Below are positions 55,335 through 64,000 of a stretch of DNA of 64,000 nucleotides, in pieces. Position 1 is the stretch's first letter; every line of letters starts with the position of its first letter. A program made the position numbers and the translations under genes. The stretch spans positions 2,108,001 through 2,172,000 of the forward strand of contig JAEQBH010000646.1 in NCBI GenBank assembly GCA_016808115.1, read 5' to 3'. Below the pieces are notes generated by a model. That model was given only the letters and a program-made list of their open reading frames with translations, did not search any database and was not told the DNA's origin. The stretch is from Tetrastigma voinierianum. Taxonomy: Eukaryota; Streptophyta; Magnoliopsida; Vitales; Vitaceae.

Positions 55335-55658
55335 TTATAAGTCATTTGACGACAATGATCCTGCCCATTTCGCTATAATAGTGAAATCTGCTTCAGCTTG
55401 TTCCACTTGCAAATCAGATTTTCAGCTTTACAATATTAATAATAATATTAAAAAAAATAAAAATTATCATATTAAAATATGTAATATTTAATATAAGATA
55501 ATTTAAAAATATTCTAAACTTGCTAAATGAAAACTACTAAATTGAAACTTACTAAAAATAGCCAAAATTATTGAAATTGGCCAATTAAAATAAAAACCCG
55601 AAATTATTGAATTTGTGATTTGGTTTTAAGAACACCAAACCAGCCCAAAGTTACAAAA
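55335..55658 (-). other. Element 9: AT-rich spacer
   Basis: A/T runs (AATATTAATAATAATATT); same place as the spacer of Element 8 between pol and ORF2. No gene. Confidence 0.6.
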
Positions 55659-56460
55659 TTACTCAAGGAGGATCAAGGAGAATGATCTCCTCAACCCCGG
55701 CAGTGACCTGAGCTGATTCCTTGGTGTTGGATTTCCCATTGTTGACTTGGTTCTCACTGATTGAATTTGGGCCCGAGCAATTGCCACTGCGGTGGAATGC
55801 GATGGCAATACAGGAAACCCTCTGCTTGACTTGGCTGGCCATTTCTTGCAATTCCTAGACACTCAGCTTCCCTGCATGCTGACCAATTGAACCAACTTCA
55901 TCAGTCATTTGATTTTCGTCTTCTAGCATCTTGTGCTTGTTGTTCAAATGGAATATGTTCAGCTCCAAGGTCATGTTGCCAAATGTGAGTTGCATGACTC
56001 CATTATGGCAATTGATGATTGCATTAGCAGTGGCCAGAAATGGTCTTCCTAGGATGATTAATTTTTATGATTAGGCTCATTTGCAATTGGTTCGATTATC
56101 GAGCACTACAAAATCTTGGGTAGTAGAGATTTGTCTACTTTACCAAGACATCCTCAATATTCCTTAGGGATCTTCACCGTCTATCGGCTGATGATAGTGT
56201 ATGATATTGGTAGGTTTAGTTCTCGACCTAGCGCTATGCAGTACGATGGAGTTCCTGCGGCTCCTAAATCGGTGCCTTGTCTATGCTAGTCCCACCTATG
56301 TTATTTGAAGTGGCGGGAGATCCGAGTCCTTGTATTTGGTAGGTTCTTGCTTTGGATTATGGCACTGACTTGTTCAATTAAATGCCTTCTTCTCGATACC
56401 CAGCCTTTTTGATTGTGCAGATCCTTTAAAAACTTTGCATAGGGGACTTGTTTGATGATG
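55659..56460 (-). pseudogene. Element 9: protease remnant and pol-deletion junction
   Basis: Frames near 56440-55960 keep family traces (PYAKFLKDL-like, a VNIGGTS-like segment, and FGNMTLELNIFHLNNKHKM near 55960), but stops are frequent and the active site is lost. From 55862 the frame MSRNCKKWPAKSSRG runs to 55659, where GGAGGATCAAGGAGAAT-like sequence marks the post-integrase spacer. RT, RNase H and integrase are missing between. Confidence 0.7.
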
Positions 56461-58030
56461 TCCAAAGGGTATGTTCACTTTACTGCCTTAGGACTTAGGA
56501 TGCTACTCTTGGGATGCCTTCTTCTTGCCTCACAAGTGCTTGTGGAAATGGAGGTGGCATGCAATGCTTCATTGAGTCCTCCTTCAGAAAAATGTGTTCT
56601 TGCTCCATTTCTTCTCCTTTCATGGTTTCCTGAATAGGCTTGGGCATGGTCTGATCAACCTCTTTTCCACTCCTCAGGGTGATTATAGCCTTGACCTCAT
56701 CCATTCCTGAATTGCTTCCAAGATGAACTACCTCATTACACTCCTTTTGGATTTGTGATGTTTGGGAGAGAAACCTTCCTCTCTCTGACACCTCCAGGAA
56801 TATTGTTGATCTTTGTGATTGAATCTTTGCGGAGGTTGTATTTTACGATTAAGATTGCTCTCAAGCCCGTCTATTCTCTTGTTAGTGCTCTCTGATATCA
56901 ATCCTTGTGCCGGTTGCACATTGATCCACTTTTGTTCTTCCACAGTTACACCACCTTACTCGAATTTAATATGGCTTGTTCCACGGGATGAGGATAGGTG
57001 GTTGTAGTTGAAGGTGGAACCAAGCTGTGGTTTTGGCGCTTGGGGCCACATAGGCAGGGGATTGGGTTTCCAAGAGAGGTTAGGGTGATTCCTCGATTGG
57101 GATTGTAGGTATTTCCATATGGAGCATTTGGGTTGTAGGCTTATTTTTGACTACGACATTTGCATATTCTAACATCAAATCCTTCACTTTGAAGGGCCAT
57201 CAAATCCTTCCTTTGAAGAGGGCCATGAGATCTTGTTCTTCGAGTGAGCGGGGATTGGAAATTGGTGCATGGATTGGGCACATTGCAGGATTTGCAGTCC
57301 TTGCACGCGCCATGGAGCCTTTTGCCTTCTAGCTCCTCCACCTTCCTAGCTAAGGTTGAAATTCTAGCCTTCATTTCCATATCCTCTGACAGTGCATACA
57401 TCCCACTCCTAGGGTTGACTAAAGGCCTCATTTTTTCCATTTCTCTAGGGTTTGGCTCGTCCCAACCCTTAGAAGTTTCAGCCACATAGTTTAAAAAATC
57501 CATGGCTTCCTTCGGGATGCCTCAAAATCTCCTCCACACATGGTCTCCAATAACGGTTTCATGGCAGGAGACATACCACCATAGAAGTGGTTTACAAGCA
57601 TCCATGTATCAAACCCATGGTGTGGGCATGCACTGATAGTCTCCATAAATCTCTCCCAGCATTGGTAGAACCTCTCACCATCTTGAGCTGCAAAGGTGTA
57701 AATTTGTCTCTTCAAATTGTTGGTCTTGTGGAGCCTTGAAGAATTTCTTTAAAGTGCACTGCTGACTACACTTGATTTCTAATGGTTGCAGGCCTCAGTG
57801 GAAGGTTAAGCCAAATCTTGGCCTTGTCCTTTAGGGTTAATGGAATGCTTTCGGCAAGCGAATCCATGTCTATCATACCTTCCCTTAAAAGTAGTGCATA
57901 CCTCCTCAAAATCCCTTATATCACGAATATGGTTTTCATTCTCCATCTTGTGAAAGTGGGAAGCGGGGCACTAAATAGGGCCTCACTGCTACATCTTCAG
58001 CAGGGGGTATGATGCAAGATGGGGCACTGA
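56461..58030 (-). pseudogene. Element 9: gag
   Basis: From right: decayed HMENENHIRDIRDFEEVCTT-like start near 57940-57880, then IYTFAAQDGERFYQCWERFM and CPHHGFDTWMLVNHFYGGMS, LLETMCGGDF (57715-57530), NYVAETSKGWDEPNPREMEK (57490-57420), ARISTLARKVEELEGKRLHG, a coiled-coil segment ISESTNKRIDGLESNLNRKI (56890-56840) and DEVKAIITLRSGKEVDQTMP (56700-56640). Same order as Elements 1 and 8. Frame shifts near 57790, 57500, 57140 and 56940. Confidence 0.88.
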
Positions 58031-58442
58031 CTCTTGGTGGGTGGATGTGGTCCCTCATGGATCTGTGGGCTCTTGGGTTTCTTTAGATACTGGTGACTTT
58101 GTTGTTCCTCGGGTAGGTGCTCGTGGTGTCCTTGTGTCTGCTATGCCTTGCTTGCCATTTCAATTGGTGTCTTGAGTCTGTAGTCTACCTGATGTCTCTT
58201 TCCAGTGGTGCATAAACACACATTACTGCGTGAGACACAAGAAATAGCACAAACAAACTTGAAAAGGGTTATTGTTAGCTAAAATAAAGCGAAATTGTAA
58301 AAAAAACAAAAACGGTCACGATGCTTGTCAAGTAGTGAAAACTTGCGATTATGCTTATTGAAATTCAAAAAGGTCTAAAGGTCACCTACACTTGTAATGG
58401 GGATTATAAGTACACTTCAACTTCAAGCGTGGTTTGGCACCA
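58031..58442 (-). other. Element 9: 5' leader
   Basis: Leader between PBS and gag, with no feature of note. Confidence 0.5.
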
Positions 58443-58458
58443 TCCGGCAGCGGCGCTC
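58443..58458 (-). promoter_or_regulatory. Element 9: PBS, tRNA-Asp type, mutated
   Basis: TCCGGCAGCGGCGCTC in place of TCCCCGGCAACGGCGCCA; it lies directly beside the LTR end, in the context ACCATCC as in Elements 1 and 8. Confidence 0.75.
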
Positions 58459-58461
58459 ATT

Positions 58462-60098
58462 TGATTAGTGCCACGGTAGGGTGAGCGGAATCAAACGAAA
58501 TTTGTTCCTATGTTCCTTCTCTTGCCGTGAAATCAATTTCTTTGCGTATAGTGATCTAAATTCGAACACGGGGATGGGTTTTCATCCTATGAATGACTCG
58601 CATTAGTGTTGAAAATGGTGGGAGACTTTAATTTAGTTTTGGTTGTTTCAAAGCAGGTGGAAGTTGTTTGGATCGATTAATTGTAAAGCGAAAGTGAAGT
58701 GTGAAAAGGTAACTTTGAAGGTTTAGGTCACTAGCTTGACCCAGCATGGGGATAACAAGTGTCCTCGGGTTTATCCCTCGCATCATGGCAAGCAAGCACA
58801 TAGTCAGCCATAACCGGATCTTTGTTTGCAGAAAACCTAACCACAAACACTCTATTTGAGTCGACACGAGGCAACATGCATTTGTGCCTAGTTTAAAACC
58901 ACAGCACTCCAACCTCATTTCGAGTGGCTCGTAAAGGCCATCTAAAGAATAACAGTGCATCTAACAATAGTATACCTTTTGTACCTAAACATGGTAAGTA
59001 TTGGCCAAAGTAATGACATTAAATGATATTTAACCTAATTTGAAAAGTTGGGAGCCATAAATCGATTACACAGCATTTACAACATGAGGACAACACATTT
59101 GCTCTAAAACCAAGCTAGCAACCCTCATCTTCAAAGTTATGAGACTTAGCCAAGCATCTCTTGAGTTGTCATCCTCAAGAGGGGTGTTTGGTAGCCTAGA
59201 AAATGAAAGAAAGAGGAGAGAGAAGAGAGAAAAGCAAAACTAAACTGAAAGCTGCGGGAGATATTTACATAAATGAAAAGTTGCCAAAGATTGCTTAGGG
59301 TTACAAAATGATAGAGGGGGCTTAGGCCACCCAATGTGTGAAACTACGAAAGCCTAATATATTGGCTCATACAAGGGACAAAGGAGGTAATACACCAAAG
59401 TCGTTTGGCATTAATTACACAAATTTAACAGGGCAGGGAATTTCGCTATGCAGGGAAAATTTCGCTAGGTAGCGAAAATTTCGCTAGGTAGCGAAAATTT
59501 CGCTAGCCTAGCGAAATTACACAGAGATAGCGAAAATGGGAATTTTCGCTATGCACAGTGAATTTCGCTGGCTAGCGAAATTTCGCTAGCTAGCGAAAAT
59601 TTTGAGAGAGAGCGAAAATGGAGAATTTCGCTAGGTACGGTGATTTTCATTTGTATAGCGAGTTCGCTAGCCTAGCGGGGAATTTCTCAATTTAATGGGA
59701 TGCGAAATTTTCGCTATGGTACAATAATTTCGCAATCAATGAATTTTAGCAATCATGTGAAATTTGCGAGTGCTGTTCTTCAACTGCTTTACTCACTGCG
59801 CCTACTGCATCCTCTAAATCTTCACTTTGCCTTCATTTCATCCTTTGAATTTTGATATGTTGATAGGTGGAAATAGTTTCAATCTTCATGGTTCAACACA
59901 TCCTCGATATCAAAATTCGAGCTTTAATGGATGAGGTACACAAAAACTGCAAAATAACCACGATAACCTCGAAATAGCATAAGTGATATTAAGTAGACCT
60001 GAACACCTCAATTGGCTTAATTGATACGATAGTGCGCAAAAAGCACTCAAAACCTATCTCGAATAGGGCTCAAAATAGCACTTTTTGGGCACTAATCA
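58462..60098 (-). repeat. Element 9: 5' LTR
   Basis: TGATTAGTGCC at the left end and GGCACTAATCA at the right end form a perfect 11-bp terminal inverted repeat. 1637 bp. The palindrome array at 59440-59780 is better kept than in the 3' LTR, but the TATA box is deleted (CTTAGGCC at 59321-59328 for CTTATATAGGCC). Confidence 0.93.
59440..59780 (-). repeat. U3 palindrome array, TTTCGCTA..TAGCGAAA type (5' LTR)
   Basis: Two GGTAGCGAAAATTTCGCTA units in tandem (about 59470-59510), TTTCGCTAGCCTAGCGAAA, TTTCGCTGGCTAGCGAAA, and a perfect 18-bp palindrome TTTCGCTAGCTAGCGAAA at 59581-59598; decayed copies continue to 59780. Spacers between half-sites vary from 2 to 3 bases. Confidence 0.88.
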
Positions 60099-60620
60099 AT
60101 AGCAAAAGGTTCACCCGGTTTTTCAGAAAACTTTTGGATTGCTCGCATGAGTGAATTAGTATATGCGAGAGGGAAGAATTTATTTAGAAATTCATTTCGC
60201 ATGTCTTCCCAAGTAAAAATTGAATTGGGAGCAAGAGAGTGAAACCATATTTTGGCCTTTTCCTTCAGAGAGAATGGGAATAAAACAATACAAAGTATAT
60301 GGAGGAAAGATCCTATGGAAAGGAAAGCCACGCAAACATCCTCAAATCTCTCATGAATGAGTAGGGTTCTCAGAATGGAAGCCCGCGATACGGGAGAAGA
60401 CGAATCATCTCCGACTTCATAAGGAATTGGTTAGCCTCTTCAGGTAGGCGAATACATGAGTTTGTTGTGGTTCTTTGAGGTTGCAGAATATCTTGAAGGG
60501 TTCTTTCCACATTAGGTAAAGGGGCAGGGGGAGCTTGAAATTGATTTTGCTGAAAATTAACATTTCCCCCTCTACGCCGAGTTCTTGGCGGTGCCACCTG
60601 CTCTCCTTAGTGGAGTTCAT
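60099..60620 (-). pseudogene. Element 6: gag, N-terminal part
   Basis: MAPPRTRRRGGNVNFQQNQF (60597-60540) begins gag, with a Pro/Gln-rich segment; after a frameshift near 60350 come FPFSLKEKAKIWFHSLAPNS, FTWEDMRNEFLNKFFPLAYT and IQKFSEKPGEPFAI, the retrotransposon gag domain. It is cut at 60099 by Element 9 and continues at 50445. The ATG at 60597 is chosen because basic MAPxRxRR starts are common in this gag family. Confidence 0.88.
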
Positions 60621-60950
60621 GGGGTCTTCAGCAGTTTACCAGGTAACCCTTGGTCATTTAGGTTAAAAAGAGTTTGATAATTCCCAGGATGTTCCATCTA
60701 AGGTTTAGGGTTCTCTTGAAACAAACGTCTTACTGTGGACTCTTCAAAATGTCTTTGAGGTATAACTCTTACAAGTCGACGTTGCTCGTCACGAGCTCAA
60801 ACCGACATGCACCAATTTTACCCCAACTAGACAGGTATCCACTTATATTATCTACAAAAAGAATTAAAAAGAAAAGGTAGAGAGCATACTGGATTTGCAA
60901 TGCAATTACAAATTACCACTAGCTCTCTCTGGATTAACTAGAGTGCTGCG
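60621..60950 (-). other. Element 6: 5' leader
   Basis: Leader between PBS and gag. No feature of note; a short open frame on the other strand lacks family resemblance. Confidence 0.5.
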
Positions 60951-60952
60951 CC

Positions 60953-60972
60953 ACTCCTGGCTTATGGCGCCA
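60953..60972 (-). promoter_or_regulatory. Element 6: PBS, tRNA-Asp-like
   Basis: ACTCCTGGCTTATGGCGCCA on the plus strand ends in GGCGCCA, like tRNA-Asp, with mismatches further in. It stands four bases from the LTR end at 60977. Confidence 0.65.
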
Positions 60973-60976
60973 AAAA

Positions 60977-62303
60977 TGCTTCATCAGCCATTGTTAAAAA
61001 TTGTTCCTAAGCATAGGAACTGTTGTCGTCAAGCATTATAATCTTTGTAGAGTCCACGGTCATTTCCACATAAGTGGTTTCTAGATGATCCTTAGGGATT
61101 GCTATCCGATGAATGTACGATTAAAGACCGTCAGGGTTTGATTGATTGATTGAGTAACCGATTGACTTAAACTATTTTAAAACGAGAAGAGCGAATGATA
61201 GGATCCTTAGGTTTTTGTTCACCACCAACTAGGTAACACCCACTTCTCACTTACAATCTCATCTAGGAGCCATTGATGAATGGTCTTCAATGGGGGATAT
61301 AACTTTAAAAGTTTTTGTAAGACAAAGAATAATTGAGCGATAAAAAACGATTGCTTGGACTCTTAGTCTACATTTGTTATCAAGCACAACGTGGACTCTT
61401 AGTCTACATTTGTTGTCAAGAAGATGCCAAACTAAGGTTTGATAAGAGTTTTCACAAGTATTTAGTATCGTACAAATCCCATTGAAGCACAAAAGAAGGA
61501 TTGAGGGTTGTTACCTTGAAGAAGGTGAGTTTCCACCGTTAGAACCCTATCATGGAGGTTTAGAACTCCATTAAAACTGAGAATTGATTCATAATTGCTG
61601 GAACACTAATCGTAAATGTGAATTGAGAAATAACACTTCAATTACAAGGTTGAGATATCAAAAATGAAAAATCTCTCAAAGAATACCAAGTTATAAAAAC
61701 CAACTAAAAGATTACAAATACTCAAAAACTTAGAATCGGAAGGAAACTAACTACTCTACTTTAGGAACCTTAGAAAAATATGAGAAAACACTCTAAAGGT
61801 TAGAGCTAAAACCCTAAAATCCGAACTCCCTCAATTCTGCCCTAAAGTGGGCTTAAATACAATCCTCATTAGTTATCTCGAAGTGGTGATCGAAAGACGA
61901 GCGTGCCCTTGCACCAAGATTGAAATTCCACTCAAATCCTACAAAGATCGCACGTTAGTGCAGGGGTACCATTTAGTGGTACGGTACGAAAAGTCCCGGT
62001 ACTCCGCGGCCCAGCTGGGTACCGGTACCATTGATAATTACCCGGTACTTTCCCCCTCCTGACTACCCCGCTAGCACTGAAGCTGCCGGGGCCTCTGACG
62101 GCGTCTGTGTCGACAACGATGATTTGAGTTGTCCTTTGGAGACCAAACCAGTGCGAAAATGTGCATGGGACATCGAGACAACCTACAGAGCATAAAAGCG
62201 ATTATAAAGAGTAAAAAGCACCTATTCTACACAAAATGAAAGCAAAACATGAGCTGAGGGGCTTAAAACCCTATATAATTGTCGCACTTTTATGTATCCA
62301 TCA
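60977..62303 (-). repeat. Element 6: 5' LTR
   Basis: 1327 bp, TGCTTCATC...GTATCCATCA. It has TATTTAAG on the minus strand at 61852-61859, and GTACC palindromes at 61950-62060, with a perfect GGTACCGGTACC at 62018-62029. The right end is fixed by the TCTAG duplication and by the continuing RT frame. Confidence 0.93.
61950..62060 (-). repeat. U3 palindromes of GGTACCGGTACC type (Element 6, 5' LTR)
   Basis: GGGGTACCATTT, GTGGTACGGTACGA, CCCGGTACTCCG, GGTACCGGTACC (62018-62029) and CCCGGTACTTTC within 110 bp, upstream of the TATTTAAG box by about 100 bp. Confidence 0.78.
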
Positions 62304-63090
62304 TCTAGTTTTGATCAATGCCTGCAAAATTTGGGATAGTACTTGGAGGTGCCATAGTGAAATTTAGCTGAATTAGGAAAAATTCATTTATAGTATGAGA
62401 GGCATTGTCCTTGGACACGGAATTTAACGACGAAGTGGATTAAGAAAAGGTTTCCATCATAAAGACTCTTTTGCCACCTACAACAGTCAAGGGAATAAGA
62501 AGTTTCTTGGGACATGCTGGTTTTTATAGAAGATTTATCAGAGAATTCTCAAAAATTAATTGCAAGACCATTGTGTAGACTACTAGAAAAGGATGCCAAG
62601 TTTAACTTTGATGAATCCTGCCAATCATCATTTGAAGAAATCAGATCCAGATTAGTTGAAGCTCACATCATGGCCAAACCAGATTGGAATAATACATTTG
62701 AGATTATGTGTGATGCTAGTGACTATGCAATGGGAGCTGTATTGGGACAGAAAATTGACAAAATGTTTAGGGTCATATACTATGCCAGTCAAACCTTCAA
62801 TGAAGCTCAAGAAAACTAATCAACTACTGAAAAAGAGATGTTGGCTATGGTATTTGCATGTGAAAAATTTAGGCCCTATATATTGGGATCCTATGTCATC
62901 ATCCATGCGATCATCTTTGCCGATTAAATATTTGATGGCAAAAGAGAAAGAAGCTAAGCCAAGACTAACCAAATGGGTATTGTTACTGCAAGAATTTGAT
63001 CTGGAGATCAAGGACAGGAAGGGTTGTGATAATGTGATAGCTAATCACTTGTCAAGAATTGAAAAGACTACTATAAAATAAGAGGGGACA
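62304..63090 (+). pseudogene. Element 5: RT C-terminal part and RNase H
   Basis: The right copy of TCTAG is followed by FDQCLQNL, the continuation of the RT frame cut at 28480. The next 180 bp have many stops. RNase H follows: [40 protein letters not shown] and [15 protein letters not shown], a stop at 62817, [20 protein letters not shown], then VIIHADH and, after frameshifts, [20 protein letters not shown] with IANHLSRI, where VADHL would be usual. Frameshifts near 62460, 62920 and 62945. Confidence 0.88.
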
Positions 63091-64000
63091 GAATTAATAG
63101 AAAACTTTCCAGATGAGCAGTTGTTCCAGTTGTCATTCCAATTGCCTTGGTATGCTGACATTGTAAATTTTCTAGCTTGTGGAGTTATGCCACCAGAATT
63201 CAGCTACCAACAAAGAAAAAAATTAAGGACTGACAGTAGATTTTATATATGGGATGACCCACTGTTATTCAAAAGAGGAGTTGATATGATAATCAGGAGG
63301 TATGTGCTAGAAAGTGAACAAGGCAGAATTTTATATGAGTGTCATGCATCACCATATGGAGGGCATTTTGCAGGAGACAAACAGCCCTCAAAATTCTCCA
63401 ATCAAGTTTTTTTGGCCTACCATTTTCAAAGATTGTTTTGAATGGGTGAAACTTTGTGATCAATGCCAGCGAATGGGAAGTATCAGTAGAAGACATGAAA
63501 TGCCCCTGCAAGGTATCTTGGTTGTGCAGCTTTTTTATGTATGGAGAATAGATTTCATGGGGCCTTTTCCATCTTCGTTTGGGAATTTGTACATACTCCT
63601 AGATGTGGACTATGTATCCAAATGGGTGGAAGCAACATCTTGCCCAAAAATGATGCTAATACAATTGTGGGATTCTTACAGAGAAATATTTTGAGGCCGG
63701 ATTTGGGGCTGGAGACTATAATAGAGTAATGGAGGGGAGCCATTTGCAAGCAGGTGTTTGAGAAACTCATGAGCATGTATGGAATCAAACACATAATGAG
63801 TCTAGCTTATCATCCTCAAAAAAATGGGAAAGCTTAAATTTCCAATAGGGAGATCAAGAAGATTCTTGAAAAGACTGTAAGCTCCAGCATAAGAGATTGG
63901 TCTCTAAAGCTTGATGATGCATTGTGGGCTTATAGAACTGCATATAAAACTCTCATTGGAACGTCCCCCTACAGAATTGTCTTTGGTAAACCCTGTCACC
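63091..64000 (+). pseudogene. Element 5: integrase, running off the window
   Basis: WYADIVNFLACGVMPPEFSY, DDPLLFKRGVDMIIRRYV and [16 protein letters not shown] give the zinc-binding half; after a frameshift near 63400, [20 protein letters not shown] supplies the CxxC. The core has [20 protein letters not shown] (first Asp). The second Asp region, usually ISDGGSHF, reads with a frame break and a GAT to AAT-like change near 63725. [12 protein letters not shown] keeps the Glu. It ends with [20 protein letters not shown] at the edge of the window. Confidence 0.88.

Larger units (their letters stand above)
50446..60098 (-). mobile_element. Element 9: gag-bearing non-autonomous element without RT/integrase
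   Basis: 9.65 kb, minus strand, LTRs 50446-52095 and 58462-60098, duplication ATAGC, PBS near 58443, gag and protease remnant 58012-55660, AT-rich spacer, GC-rich ORF2 55334-53384, 3' module and polypurine tract. The region where RT, RNase H and integrase should stand is absent: the protease remnant is followed by the spacer that in Element 8 comes after integrase. It must have moved with enzymes from a relative. Confidence 0.9.
28481..62303 (-). mobile_element. Element 6: minus-strand Athila-type element (with nested insertions)
   Basis: LTRs 28481-29848 and 60977-62303, target duplication TCTAG, PBS beside the right LTR, and gag (60597-60099 then 50445-49400), protease, RT, RNase H, integrase and ORF2 in minus order down to 29849. 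Element 9 (50446-60098) splits gag; Elements 7/8 (31334-43776) split ORF2. Without them the element would be about 11.7 kb. All genes are frame-broken. Confidence 0.9.

Overview
The window is plant nuclear DNA built almost entirely of nested, decayed Ty3/gypsy LTR retrotransposons. I see no convincing host gene, rRNA or tRNA gene. The evidence for a plant is the tRNA-Asp and tRNA-iMet type primer-binding sites (PBS), Athila-type gag/pol/ORF2, a Tekay/Del-type chromodomain element, and TATA-box LTR promoters. The sequence fits a dicot with a repeat-rich genome; I cannot name a species.

Layout. 1-1700: AT-rich LTR-like remnant. 1705-~5900: Element 1, minus-strand gag-protease, PBS and LTR. ~5900-7474: Element 2, minus-strand LTR with a tRNA-Met-type PBS. 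7475-22168: Element 3, minus strand, with a triplicated PBS, a ~2.9 kb LTR and a 3' internal part holding a coiled-coil ORF; its LTR is split by Element 4. 8173-17293: Element 4, plus strand, a complete chromovirus with both LTRs and a 5-bp target duplication (GGATT). 22169-28480 plus 62304-64000: Element 5, plus-strand Athila-type, running off the right edge and split inside reverse transcriptase (RT) by a 33.8 kb insertion. That insertion is Element 6 (28481-62303, minus; duplication TCTAG). Element 6 is itself split in gag by Element 9 (50446-60098, minus; duplication ATAGC) and in ORF2 by Element 7 (31334-43776, plus, internally deleted). Element 7 is split in its 5' LTR by Element 8 (about 31715-40913, minus, the most complete Athila-type pol here).

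The parts belong to ordinary retrotransposition: LTR promoter, PBS, gag, protease, RT, RNase H, integrase, ORF2 or chromodomain, polypurine tract, LTR. Every coding region carries stops or frameshifts, so none looks autonomous now. Element 9 has gag, ORF2, two LTRs and a target duplication but no RT or integrase, and Element 7 keeps little more than PBS, a 3' module and a polypurine tract; both look like derivatives mobilised by relatives.

The most unusual signal is promoter architecture. In nearly every LTR family here the U3 segment just upstream of the TATA box carries short GC-containing palindromes, usually many copies, with a different palindrome in different families: TGTCGCGACA (Elements 3 and 5), TTTCGCTAGCTAGCGAAA (Element 9), GGTACCGGTACC (Element 6), TGCGAAATTTCGCA (Element 1), ACGTCGCGACGT-like (5955-6185). 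The GGTACCGGTACC array recurs before a second TATA box in front of Element 6 ORF2. This looks like parallel evolution of dimer-site promoters or of hairpin/silencing targets.
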